A DNA stretch of 64,000 nt, taken from assembly GCA_020849655.1 (NCBI GenBank), contig JADLFU010000069.1:1-64000 (forward strand), in the 5' to 3' direction. Origin of the DNA: Polyangiaceae bacterium. Lineage in GTDB: Bacteria > Myxococcota_A > Polyangia > Polyangiales > Polyangiaceae. The notes under the pieces were generated by a model. It had not been told where the DNA came from, did no database searches, and worked only from the letters and a program-made list of their open reading frames with translations. The position numbers were made by a program, and so were the translations under genes. Positions 1 to 8,074 of the stretch are shown here, piece by piece. Position 1 is the stretch's first letter, and every line of letters begins with the position of its first letter.

Positions 1-270
1 GGTCCGCCGCCCGGCGCGGGAGGTCCGCCTCCTGGGTTTGGTCCGCCGCCCGGCGCGGGAGGTCCGCCGGCCGGGTTTGGTCCACCGCCTGGCGCGGGAG
101 GTCCGCCTCCTGGGTTCGGCGCTCCCCCTGGGTTTGGCCCCCCGGCGGCCGAGGCTCCGCCCGGGTTTGGTCCGCCGCCCGGCGCTGGAGGTCCGCCGCC
201 CGGGTTTGGCCCGCCGCCCGGCGCTGGAGGTCCGCCGCCCGGGTTTGGCCCGCCGCCTGGCGCGAGCGGC
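1..270 (+). repeat. In-gene tandem repeat encoding GPPPGAG/GPPPGF units
   Basis: Near-identical units of about 39 bases (encoding roughly 13 residues, GPPPGAGGPPPGF) repeat with small variations from base 1 to about 270. All stay in the reading frame of the FHA protein. It is a flexible Pro/Gly linker, not an intergenic array. Units differ mainly at synonymous third positions. Confidence 0.75.
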
Positions 271-714
271 CCGCCTCCCGGCGACAAGTTCGCGGGGCCC
301 GACGCGTTCGCGGCGACCGGGCTCGGAGCCGAGGGTCAGGCGGCCGCGCCGGGTGCGTCGGCTGCGGCCTCGCCTGCGTTGAAGGTGCTCGCTGCGTTCC
401 TGGTCTCGTACCAGTCCGACCCGACCGGCTCCTTCTGGAAGCTCAGCTCCGGGCGCACGCTCGTAGGGCGCGCCGGCGCGGCCGATGGCCTCGACATCGA
501 GATCAACGATCCTACCACCTCGTCGAACCACTGCGCCTTCCACATCGACGCGGGATCGCGCGCGGCGCACATCGAGGATCTCGGCTCGACGAACGGCAGC
601 TTCGTGAACGAGGAGCCCATCCCGGCGCACCAGCGCCGCGAGCTCCGCGACAACGACCGCGTGCGCCTCGGCGGCTACACGATGGTCATCAAGATCGTCC
701 CGAACCTGTCCTGA
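1..714 (+). CDS. FHA-domain protein, 5' end outside the window
   Basis: The frame is open from base 1, so the protein starts upstream; 237 residues are visible. Residues 1 to about 90 are a low-complexity linker of GPPPGAG/GPPPGF units, followed by an Ala-rich stretch. Residues about 127-237 form a forkhead-associated domain, with the characteristic GR, SSNH and STNGSFVN landmarks. FHA domains bind phosphothreonine peptides, so this is probably an adaptor or effector of Ser/Thr kinase signalling. Myxobacterial kinases and secretion-associated FHA proteins often have such Pro/Gly linkers. It precedes a VWA-FHA membrane protein and a PP2C phosphatase on the same strand with an 82-bp gap, so they probably work together. 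What the missing N-terminus carries (for example a zinc ribbon or GAF domain) cannot be seen. Confidence 0.85.
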   Translation, partial: GPPPGAGGPPPGFGPPPGAGGPPAGFGPPPGAGGPPPGFGAPPGFGPPAAEAPPGFGPPPGAGGPPPGFGPPPGAGGPPPGFGPPPGASGPPPGDKFAGPDAFAATGLGAEGQAAAPGASAAASPALKVLAAFLVSYQSDPTGSFWKLSSGRTLVGRAGAADGLDIEINDPTTSSNHCAFHIDAGSRAAHIEDLGSTNGSFVNEEPIPAHQRRELRDNDRVRLGGYTMVIKIVPNLS

Positions 715-796
715 GCGCCGCGTCGCGCAGCTCCACGAGGGCCGCCTGGCGCCTCCGCGCACCGGGCGGCCCGTCACCTTCCAGCGGCCGCACCTC

Positions 797-3097
797 ATGA
801 AAATCCGACCCTCTCAGCTCCTCGCCGTCCTGTCCGCGACCCTCGTCGCGCTGTTCGCCTCCCGGGCGACGGCCGCGCCCGAGGCGAAGATCCTCCGCAT
901 CGATCCGCGCGCCGCGCAGACGGACGGCGCGCCCATCATCACGACGGTCGTCGAGGTCGCGCAGCGCAAGCGCGTCAGCGAGGCCACGGCCGACTGCGCG
1001 TACATGCGCGGCGACGCGCAGCTCGTGTGCATGGGCGAGAAGCTCGCGCAGCCGCGGGCGCTGTTCGCGCCTTTCCCGCTGCCACCGAAGGAGAACATGA
1101 TCTTCACGGTGCAGGTCGACGGCGCGGACCAGCCCGCGAAGTACGTCGACGCGCACAAGTGGGATCAGGGCCAGAACATCAAGGGCGTCGGCACGGCGTG
1201 GCTGATCGTGATCGACGCCGCGGGGAGCATGGGCGCGCGCTTCGGCGACGCGCAGGCGGTCGCGCTCGCGTTCATCAACGCGATGGGCCCGCAGGACATC
1301 GGCAACGTCACGGTGATCGGCGAGCGCGGGATCGTCGCGGACTCGAAGTGGCAGCCCGCCGCGCAGCGGGCGACGCTCGCGCAGGCGGTGACGTCGGCGC
1401 GAGAGATGGCGAAGGAGGGCCGCGGGCGCCCGCTGATGACGACCATCCGCGCGGCCGCGACCGACGCCTTCAAGGATCTCGGCAGCGTCGGCAGCACGGC
1501 GGACGTGCCGCTGCACCAGGCGATGGTCGTGCTGTCGAACGGCGCCGCCGGGGGCGACGTGCAGACCAACGGCGCCGGCGCTACGCAGCTGTCGCAGTAC
1601 CTGACGAAGGGGAGGTTCCCCGAGGAGAACCCGACCGCGCCGAAGATGCCGCTGCCGGTCATCAGCATCCTCATGCCGACCGGCGGGATGAGCGAGGAGT
1701 TCACGAAGAACGCCCAGGATTTCATGGCGAACCTCGCGAACCCCGACATCGGCGGCTACTTCGGCGTCGTGCGGGGCAACGGCCAGCAGATGGGCCCCGC
1801 GATCGTGTCGGCCGTGCGCGACCGCTTCAACCAGATGTACGTCGTGCGCTGGCGGGTGTCGTGCGTCGCGCCGACGGTGCTGCAGACGTTCAACCTCGTC
1901 TTCAAGGACGTGAACCCCCCGATCGCGCCGGACGGCTACAAGGACGTCCCCGTCGGCATCGATCCGACGGTGTGGCCGCTCGACGTCAACGTCGCGTACA
2001 CGGTGCAGATGGCGAAGCGCGATCCGGTCGCGCCCGGCGGGAAATTCAAGGTCTACGGCGACTTCTGCTGGGGCTCCGACGCGGGGCGGGCGCAGGTCTA
2101 CTTCATCCCGAAGAACCAGGCGCCGCCGGCGAGCGCGGGCCGGGACGTCGAGAAGGCGAAGCAGGCTCAGCAGCAGCTGGTCGCGATGAAGATGGAGGGC
2201 AAGGCGCTGAAGGTCGCCGACACCTTCGCCGAGTTCGAGGCGCCGGCGAGCGAGAACATCATCCTCGGCAAGGGCGAGCAGGCCGTCTCGCGCATCGTCA
2301 TCTACGACAGCAAGGCGCGGCGGATGAGCGGCGTGACGGCGACCACGATCCTCACGCTGAAGGCCGGCGAAAAATCCATCCCCATCGAGTGGATCGTCGC
2401 GGGCGGCTTCGGCGCCGTCATCCTCGTGCTGCTCATCATCGTCATCGCGCGGGGCGGGGGAGGGGGCGGACGTCGCGCCGCCGCCGCGCCTGCGCCCGCC
2501 CCGCTCCCGCTGCCCGGCCAGGCGCCGCCGCCCGCCACGCCGGGGTACGCGCCGCAGCCCTACGTGGGCGCGGGCACGGCGCCGCAGCCGTACACCCCGC
2601 CCGCGCCCGCGGCGCCCGCTCCCTACCAGCCCGCCGGCCCGGCCCCCGGCGCCGCGGGAGGCACCGCGGTGCTCGGCGCGCACGGGGCGCCCGCGCAGGC
2701 CAACCCCGAGTTCATGTACGGCAACAAGCCTCCCCAGTACGGCCTCACCGCCGCGCAGCCGCAGGCGGGCGCCGGCGCGGCGCCGCCCGATCCCTACGGG
2801 GCCGCGTCGCGGGCCACGCTGTCGGGCTCGTCGGGCGTGTTCACGGTGCTCGCGGGGTCGGAGATGCGCGTCGGGCGCGACCCGTCGACCTCCCAGATCG
2901 TGCTCGGCGAGGCGCGTGTCTCGTCGCACCACGCGACCGTGAAGCTCGAGGGGGGCCAGCTGCTGGTGCGCGACGAGCGCTCGAACAACGGCACCCACGT
3001 GAACGGCACAAAGCTCACGCCGGGGGTGTGGATGCCGGTGCCGCCGGGCTCGATCGTGCGCTTCGGCCCCGTCGAGCTCTCCGTCAAGATCGACTGA
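797..3097 (+). CDS. Membrane protein with VWA-like ectodomain and C-terminal FHA domain
   Basis: 766 residues. An N-terminal signal peptide (about 1-26, ending ATAA) is followed by a large exported region holding a von Willebrand A-like fold. Its metal site reads DAAGSMG from Asp140, so the first Ser of the usual DxSxS MIDAS is Ala. A transmembrane helix lies near 532-553 (IVAGGFGAVILVLLIIVI), then a Pro/Ala-rich linker, then an FHA domain at about 682-766 (VGRDPSTSQ, VSSHHA, RSNNGTHVNG). The topology puts the VWA part outside and the phosphothreonine-binding FHA inside, so it could link an external binding event to cytoplasmic kinase/phosphatase signalling. It ends 3 bases before the PP2C gene, so the two are probably co-transcribed. 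The ligand is unknown. Confidence 0.8.
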   Translation: MKIRPSQLLAVLSATLVALFASRATAAPEAKILRIDPRAAQTDGAPIITTVVEVAQRKRVSEATADCAYMRGDAQLVCMGEKLAQPRALFAPFPLPPKENMIFTVQVDGADQPAKYVDAHKWDQGQNIKGVGTAWLIVIDAAGSMGARFGDAQAVALAFINAMGPQDIGNVTVIGERGIVADSKWQPAAQRATLAQAVTSAREMAKEGRGRPLMTTIRAAATDAFKDLGSVGSTADVPLHQAMVVLSNGAAGGDVQTNGAGATQLSQYLTKGRFPEENPTAPKMPLPVISILMPTGGMSEEFTKNAQDFMANLANPDIGGYFGVVRGNGQQMGPAIVSAVRDRFNQMYVVRWRVSCVAPTVLQTFNLVFKDVNPPIAPDGYKDVPVGIDPTVWPLDVNVAYTVQMAKRDPVAPGGKFKVYGDFCWGSDAGRAQVYFIPKNQAPPASAGRDVEKAKQAQQQLVAMKMEGKALKVADTFAEFEAPASENIILGKGEQAVSRIVIYDSKARRMSGVTATTILTLKAGEKSIPIEWIVAGGFGAVILVLLIIVIARGGGGGGRRAAAAPAPAPLPLPGQAPPPATPGYAPQPYVGAGTAPQPYTPPAPAAPAPYQPAGPAPGAAGGTAVLGAHGAPAQANPEFMYGNKPPQYGLTAAQPQAGAGAAPPDPYGAASRATLSGSSGVFTVLAGSEMRVGRDPSTSQIVLGEARVSSHHATVKLEGGQLLVRDERSNNGTHVNGTKLTPGVWMPVPPGSIVRFGPVELSVKID

Positions 3098-3100
3098 GCG

Positions 3101-4330
3101 ATGACGACGCCCTGGCCACGGATCGTCGTCGCGGAGCGCACCGACCCCGGACAGGAGCCCGAGAAGCAGGAGAACGAGGACGCCTCGCGCTACGTCGAGA
3201 CGCACGCGGGGCACCTCGTCGTCCTCTGCGACGGCATGGGTGGGCACAGCTCGGGGCGCGAGGCGTCGAACCTCGCCATCGAGACGATCGTCGCGCGCGT
3301 CGCCGCGGCGCCGGCCGGCGCAGATCCGGGGCTCCTGCTCGCGACGGCCATCGGTGAGGCGGGGCGGCGCGTGTTCGCGCTCGGCGGCGCGCCGGAGCGG
3401 GTGGGCAGGCCTGGCTCGACGTGCGTGGGGCTGCTGATGCACCCGGGCGGCACGGAGATCGCGCACGTCGGTGACAGCCGCATCTACGTGGTGCGCGCGG
3501 GGCAGATCTGGCCGCTGACGCGCGATCACAGCGTCGTGCAGGAGATGATCCACGCCGGCCTCATCAAGAAGGAGGAGGCGGCGGGGCACCCCGACAGCAA
3601 CAAGATCACGCGCGCGCTCGGCATGAAGGAGGAGGTCGAGGTGGAGCTCCGCCCCGACATCGTGCTGCAGCAGCGGGGCGACGTGTTCCTGACGACGAGC
3701 GACGGCGTGACGGACGTGGTCGCCGACTCGGATCTGCTCGCGATCTCGCTCCTCGCGATCGCCGCCGGCTCGCCCTCGCAGCTGTGCGAGCAGGTGGTGC
3801 AGCTCGCGAACGCGCGCGGCGGCCCCGACAACATCACGGTGCAGGCCGTGTTCGTGCACGATCCGGGGCTCCGACCCGGCGCCAGCGCGGCGCGGACGGA
3901 GGCTGCCCCCGTCGCGCCGCAGCCGCCCGCGACGGCTCCGGCCACCGCCACCCCGGCCGCCGCGCCCTCCCACCGCACGGTGCCGGACGCGCCCGCGCCC
4001 GAGGCCGTGACCCCGCTCGTGCGCGGCGGCACGATGCGGATGAGCGTGTTCCGCGCGCCGCCGGCGCCGCCCGCGACGTCCCCGGGCGCGGAGCCGAGCC
4101 CGGCGCCCCCGCCGCAGCCGAAGGGCGTCGCGTCGACGCTCGTCGATGTGGAGGATGAGCCTCCTCCCTCTCGACCTCCCCGCCGCGGCGCGCGCCTCCC
4201 GATCGGCCTCGTGGTCGCGGCGCTCGGCGTGGTCGCGCTCGTCGTCGGCGTGCGCCGCCTGCTCGGGGACGACGAGGCGCCGGCGCCCCTCGTCGAGAGC
4301 CCCGCGGCGAGCGCGTCGAGCGCGCGATGA
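3101..4330 (+). CDS. PP2C-family Ser/Thr protein phosphatase with C-terminal membrane anchor
   Basis: 409 residues. Residues 1 to about 255 are a PPM/PP2C phosphatase domain with the expected acidic metal-binding motifs: NED near the start, CDGMGGH, HVGDSRIYV, TSDGVTD and GPDNITV. A Pro/Ala-rich linker follows, then a single transmembrane helix at about 365-387 (IGLVVAALGVVALVVGV) and a short tail. It removes phosphate from Ser/Thr and presumably opposes kinases whose products the neighbouring FHA domains bind. It follows the VWA-FHA gene after 3 bases and overlaps the next gene by 4 bases (ATGA), so it sits inside one operon. The domain is complete and no key residue is obviously missing. 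Confidence 0.9.
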   Translation: MTTPWPRIVVAERTDPGQEPEKQENEDASRYVETHAGHLVVLCDGMGGHSSGREASNLAIETIVARVAAAPAGADPGLLLATAIGEAGRRVFALGGAPERVGRPGSTCVGLLMHPGGTEIAHVGDSRIYVVRAGQIWPLTRDHSVVQEMIHAGLIKKEEAAGHPDSNKITRALGMKEEVEVELRPDIVLQQRGDVFLTTSDGVTDVVADSDLLAISLLAIAAGSPSQLCEQVVQLANARGGPDNITVQAVFVHDPGLRPGASAARTEAAPVAPQPPATAPATATPAAAPSHRTVPDAPAPEAVTPLVRGGTMRMSVFRAPPAPPATSPGAEPSPAPPPQPKGVASTLVDVEDEPPPSRPPRRGARLPIGLVVAALGVVALVVGVRRLLGDDEAPAPLVESPAASASSAR

Positions 4331-4788
4331 AGCACGACAAGCGCGCGCTCGTCGCCCGGCTCCGCGCCGCGCTCGAGGGCGATCTCGCGGCGGCGCACGC
4401 GCGCGCGCGGGACGCGGCCGACGCGGCCACCCACGAGGAGAACCGCGCGGAGAGCGACAAGGACATGCGCTCGACCGAGTCGTCCTACATCGCGCGCGGG
4501 CACTCCCGCCGCGTCGCCGAGCTCGAGGGCGCGCTCGCGATGCTCGGCGCGATGTCCGTGCGCGACCTCGAGCGGGCCGCGCCGATCTCCGTCTCCGCGC
4601 TCGTGACGGTGGCCGACGGCGGCCGCGAGGCGACGTATTTCCTCGTGCCGGCCGGCGGCGGGGTGGACCTCGGCGGCGTGACGTCGCTCTCGACCACGAG
4701 CCCGCTCGGCGCGGCGCTGCTCCGCGCGGTCGAGGGTGACGAGATCACGCGCGGCGGGCGAACGCTCGAGATCGTGGCCGTCGGCTGA
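4327..4788 (+). CDS. GreA/GreB C-terminal-domain protein
   Basis: 153 residues. The N-terminal half is a highly charged, probably coiled-coil helix pair (rich in Ala, Arg, Glu). The C-terminal half from about 88 resembles the FKBP-like C-terminal domain of transcript cleavage factors GreA/GreB: VSALVTVADGG, TSPLGAALL, VEGDEIT and TLEIVAVG match the usual GreA order. Gre factors bind the RNA polymerase secondary channel and stimulate RNA cleavage, but the canonical N-terminal acidic tip is not obvious here. This may therefore be a Gre-like regulator rather than a true GreA. It overlaps the phosphatase gene by ATGA, an unusual context for a Gre-like gene. Confidence 0.75.
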   Translation: MKHDKRALVARLRAALEGDLAAAHARARDAADAATHEENRAESDKDMRSTESSYIARGHSRRVAELEGALAMLGAMSVRDLERAAPISVSALVTVADGGREATYFLVPAGGGVDLGGVTSLSTTSPLGAALLRAVEGDEITRGGRTLEIVAVG

Positions 4789-4927
4789 AGAGGTGCCGTG
4801 GGTCGGCCTCCTCGGCCTCCTCGAAATACGTTGGGTACTCCGGCGTCGGCCTCCCCTGGCCTCGCTCGCGTTCTTGCGCGCCTCCTTGGCATCGCCGGGC
4901 CGAGCGCCAGCGGAGATCTCGGCGTGC
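4789..4927. other. Convergent intergenic region with a weak hairpin
   Basis: These 139 bases lie between two convergent genes. They start with short direct copies of TCGGCCTCC and contain an inverted repeat, GCCGAG (4899-4904) with CTCGGC (4918-4923). There is no T-tract, so intrinsic termination is uncertain. No gene is seen. Confidence 0.3.
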
Positions 4928-5641
4928 TCAGTCGACCGTCGCGGTCACCTTCGCGGGCCAGCCGCCGGGCGAGGAGAACTTCAGCTTCGAGACCTCCCGC
5001 GCGAGGCAGTCGGCCGCCGCGTCGCCGCCGTCGGCCGCGCTCGCCGCGCCCGCGGTGATGACTTTGCCCTGCGCGTCCACGTAGAGCGTGACCTCGGCGT
5101 GGCCGCCCTTCGTGCACGCAGCGAGCGCAGCCCTCGCCTTCGCGAGCTCGCCGGCGACCTTGGCCGCGTCCCACGCGACGGCGTCGCGATCTCCCTTCAT
5201 CGGCAGCGTGAAGCCGTTCTTCGCGATGCCCTCGCGGCCGCCCTGGGGCTTCGGCCACGCCGCCGCGCCGAGCGCCGCGACGATGCACCGCTCGGTCGCG
5301 CGATCGCCGACGGTGCTCCGGGTCAGCCACACCGCGCGCGCCGCGCCGGCCTCGGTGACCCGGACCTCGACGGAGACCTCCCCGCTCAAGAAATCCAGCC
5401 GCTCGTCCGCGCGGCGACGGTCGTCCTGGCACGCCTCGACCTTCTTCATCGCGCCCTCGAACGTCGCGGTGACGGCCTTCGCGTCGAGCGCGCCGATCTC
5501 GCCCTTCACGTCGGGGGCGGCCTCGCGGCGAGCGCGCGCTGTCGGCGCGGCGTCGGGCGACCTCGGAGCAGGCTCGCTGCCCCCGCCGCCTCCGCAGGCG
5601 CACAGCAGCGTCAGCCACGATCCGGTGACGAGGGCGCGCAC
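4928..5641 (-). CDS. AgmX/PglI-type (TonB C-terminal-like) lipoprotein
   Basis: 237 residues from a GTG start. The N-terminus MRALVTGSWLTLLCACGGGG looks like a lipoprotein signal with a Cys-rich lipobox. Two halves share a pattern seen in myxobacterial AgmX/PglI C-terminal and TonB-like domains: a strand such as VEVRVTEAGAARAVWL, then a Cys (ERCIVAAL, ADCLAREV), then a final W/F-x-P-type strand. Such proteins are envelope components, some linked to gliding or energy transduction, but no specific role can be assigned. It lies 3 bases downstream of the acyl-CoA dehydrogenase gene on the same strand, which may reflect only compact packing. Confidence 0.6.
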   Translation of the reverse strand: MRALVTGSWLTLLCACGGGGGSEPAPRSPDAAPTARARREAAPDVKGEIGALDAKAVTATFEGAMKKVEACQDDRRRADERLDFLSGEVSVEVRVTEAGAARAVWLTRSTVGDRATERCIVAALGAAAWPKPQGGREGIAKNGFTLPMKGDRDAVAWDAAKVAGELAKARAALAACTKGGHAEVTLYVDAQGKVITAGAASAADGGDAAADCLAREVSKLKFSSPGGWPAKVTATVD

Positions 5642-5644
5642 GGC

Positions 5645-6790
5645 TCAGGCCTTCAGCAGGTTGGCGGCGATGACGATGCGCTGGATCTCGCTCGTCCCCT
5701 CGTAGATCTCGGTGATGCGCGCGTCGCGGTAGTGCCGCTCGACGCCGTACTCGGTCGTGTAGCCGTACCCGCCGTGGATCTGGATGGCCTTGTGCGCGAT
5801 GCGCGTCGCCGCCTCGCTCGCGTAGAGCTTCGCCTCCGCCGACTCCATCGAGTGGCGCTGGCCCTTGTCCTTCATCGAGGCCGCGCGCAGCGTGAGCAGC
5901 CGCGCGGCGTCGAGCTCGGTCGCCATGTCGCTCAGCATGAACTGGATCGCCTGGTGCTCGGCGATCGGCTTGCCGAAGCTCTTGCGCTCCTTCGCGTACG
6001 CGACGCTCTTCTCGTACGCCGCGCGGGCGATGCCGAGCGCCTGGCTCGCGATGCCGATGCGCCCGCCGTCGAGCGTCGCCATCGCGACCTTGAAGCCCGC
6101 GCCCTCGTCGCCGAGCACCATCTCCTTCGGCACGCGCACGTTCTCGAAGAAGGTGGTGCACGAGTGCGCGGCGTGGATGCCGAGCTTCTCGTCGTGCTTG
6201 CCCACGGTGTAGCCCGGCGCCGTCTTCGGGATGACGAACGCGGTGTGCTTCGCCTTGCCGCCCTCGCGCGAGGTGATCGCGAAGACGATGATGAAGTCGG
6301 CGTGCGGGCCGTTCGTGATGAAGTTCTTCGAGCCGTTGACGATCCACGACCCGTCGCCCTGCTTCTCGCCGACGGTCGCCATCGTCTGCGCGTCGGAGCC
6401 GCTCATCGGCTCGGTGAGGCCGAAGCAGCCGAGCGTCTCGCCGCGCGCGGTCGGGGTGAGCACGTCCTTCTTCAGGTGCTCGTTGCCGAACTTGTAGAGC
6501 GGATCGCAGAAGAGCGAGTTGTTCACGCTCATGATCACGCCCGTCGACGCGCACGCGGCGCTGATCTCCTCCATCGCGAGCACGTAGCTCACCGCGTCGA
6601 GGCCCGCGCCGCCGTACGTGTCCGGGATCGCGACGCCGAGGAAGCCGAGCTCGCCCATCCGCGCGACCAGCTCCGACGGCCACCGCCCCGTCTTGTCGAG
6701 CTCGGCGGCCTTCGGGGCGACCTCGCGGGCGGCGAAATCGCGCGCGGTCTGCAGGAGGAGCGACTGCTCTTCGGTGAGCGAGAGATCCAT
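5645..6790 (-). CDS. Acyl-CoA dehydrogenase
   Basis: 381 residues, the usual length for a soluble acyl-CoA dehydrogenase, with all three domains. The N-terminal helical part is MDLSLTEEQ to DTYGGAGLD, the middle beta domain includes CFGLTEPMSGSDA and NGSKNFITNG, and the C-terminal helical domain has RKSFGKPIAEHQ and IHGGYGY. The end reads IYEGTSEIQR, with the Glu that serves as catalytic base in short/medium-chain enzymes. It catalyses FAD-dependent alpha,beta-dehydrogenation of acyl-CoA and passes electrons to ETF. It resembles butyryl/short-chain dehydrogenases. No other beta-oxidation gene is adjacent. Confidence 0.92.
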   Translation of the reverse strand: MDLSLTEEQSLLLQTARDFAAREVAPKAAELDKTGRWPSELVARMGELGFLGVAIPDTYGGAGLDAVSYVLAMEEISAACASTGVIMSVNNSLFCDPLYKFGNEHLKKDVLTPTARGETLGCFGLTEPMSGSDAQTMATVGEKQGDGSWIVNGSKNFITNGPHADFIIVFAITSREGGKAKHTAFVIPKTAPGYTVGKHDEKLGIHAAHSCTTFFENVRVPKEMVLGDEGAGFKVAMATLDGGRIGIASQALGIARAAYEKSVAYAKERKSFGKPIAEHQAIQFMLSDMATELDAARLLTLRAASMKDKGQRHSMESAEAKLYASEAATRIAHKAIQIHGGYGYTTEYGVERHYRDARITEIYEGTSEIQRIVIAANLLKA

Positions 6791-6833
6791 GGCGGCGCGC
6801 TTCTAGCCCCGCGACCCGCCCGGTCCAAGCGGA

Positions 6834-8027
6834 TCAGCGACGGCGCCGGCGAGCGCGCGAGAGCGCCGCGACGAACGCGAGCGCTGCCCCCGCCGCGACC
6901 CCGCCTGGGCCCCCACGCGGGACGTCGCACCCGCACCCGCCGGCCGCGCCGCCGTCGTCGCGCGAGATGACGAGCTCGCCGGACGCGCCCGCCGCGCCGC
7001 CCGCGCCTGCCTGCGCCGCGCCGCCCGCGCCCGCCGCGACGACTTGCCCTCCCGCGCCGCCCGCGCCTGCCTGCGCCGCTCCACCCGCGGCGGGCTCACC
7101 GCCCGCGGCCTGGCCGCTCGCGCCCGCCTGCGCCGCGCCCGCGGCCGCGCCGCCTGGCCCCGCGCTCGTCGCGCCGGCCGTGCCCGCGCTCGGCGCTCCC
7201 GCCTGACCGCCGGGCGGCGCGCCTGCCTGCCCGGCCCCTGGCGCGCCGCTCGAGCCGCCCGCGCCGCCCGCGCCGCCCGCGCCGCACGGCGGGACGCTCG
7301 CGAACCCGTCGCCGGGGGACTGCTTCAGGCGGGCCTCCGTCATCGGGCCGTAGAGGCCGTCCTCCGCGATCTTGTCGCCCGCGTTGTTGTGGTTCCACAG
7401 GCGCTGGAAGGCCTCGATCGTGGTGGGGCGGAGATCGACCGTGCCCGGCCCGACGTAGTCGAAATGCACGACGTCGCCCGCGCCGAGCCACTTGAACCCG
7501 TGCTTCTCGAGCGTCGTCAGCCACGCGGCGTGGTCGCTCGTGTCGATCGCCTGACCCGTCTCGTGGTTGCTCTTGCCCGGCTCGGCCGCCGCGGTGATCC
7601 CGCACTGGCCCGCCTCGAACCACGCGCGCAGGAGGTACTGCGACGCGATGTTGCGCAGGATGCTGTTCGCCGTGAGCGTCATGTCGGTGCGCTCGTCGAG
7701 CGCCGCCACCAGGCCGTCCACGGCCGGCTTCTCCATGTACGCGAACGTCGACGCGCTCTTCTTGAAGTTCGGTCGATCCGGGATCGCGACGAGGATGCCG
7801 GGCTTCAGGCAGTTGACGACCGCGTTGATCTGCTCGGACAGCCCGAACACCGCCGTCGTCGAGCAGCCGCCCGCCGTCGCGGTCTCGCCGACGGTCGCCG
7901 CGAGGCTCACCTCGCCCGTGGGCTCGCGCTCCACTCCGTGGAAGTCGTCCTCGTGATCGGGGTCGGCGCCGAGGCAGGAGGAGAGCGCGAGCAGCGCGAG
8001 CGACGAGGCGAACGTGAGGCGGCGCAT
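6834..8027 (-). CDS. M15-family peptidase (VanY-like) with lipobox and MYXO-CTERM-type tail
   Basis: 397 residues from the ATG at 8027. The frame stays open upstream, but that part is not protein-like. The N-terminus MRRLTFASSLALLALSSC is a lipoprotein signal (Cys18). The core has M15 zinc-peptidase landmarks: SNHETGQAID (His155, Asp162) and DVVHFDY (His188), as in D-Ala-D-Ala carboxypeptidases. It is followed by a peptidoglycan-binding-like stretch (AFQRLW, GLYGPMTEARL). Residues about 250-355 are Gly/Ala-rich (GAGG, AGAPP). The end is GGCGC, a hydrophobic stretch and an Arg cluster, the pattern of the MYXO-CTERM sorting signal. Role inferred: peptidoglycan trimming at the cell surface. Having both a lipobox and a C-terminal sorting tail is odd. 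Confidence 0.8.
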   Translation of the reverse strand: MRRLTFASSLALLALSSCLGADPDHEDDFHGVEREPTGEVSLAATVGETATAGGCSTTAVFGLSEQINAVVNCLKPGILVAIPDRPNFKKSASTFAYMEKPAVDGLVAALDERTDMTLTANSILRNIASQYLLRAWFEAGQCGITAAAEPGKSNHETGQAIDTSDHAAWLTTLEKHGFKWLGAGDVVHFDYVGPGTVDLRPTTIEAFQRLWNHNNAGDKIAEDGLYGPMTEARLKQSPGDGFASVPPCGAGGAGGAGGSSGAPGAGQAGAPPGGQAGAPSAGTAGATSAGPGGAAAGAAQAGASGQAAGGEPAAGGAAQAGAGGAGGQVVAAGAGGAAQAGAGGAAGASGELVISRDDGGAAGGCGCDVPRGGPGGVAAGAALAFVAALSRARRRRR

Positions 8028-8074
8028 GGCGCGCCAGCTTTTCACCCCTGTCGGCGCGCTGGCAACCTCGCCGC

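Noticed and set aside
1-270. Possible CRISPR or intergenic repeat array
   Set aside because: Repeats are contiguous, in frame and encode a Pro/Gly linker; there are no spacers.
689-3973. Long minus-strand open frame (about 1,090 codons)
   Set aside because: Arg/His/Ala-rich antisense shadow of the VWA-FHA and PP2C genes, which have clear domains.
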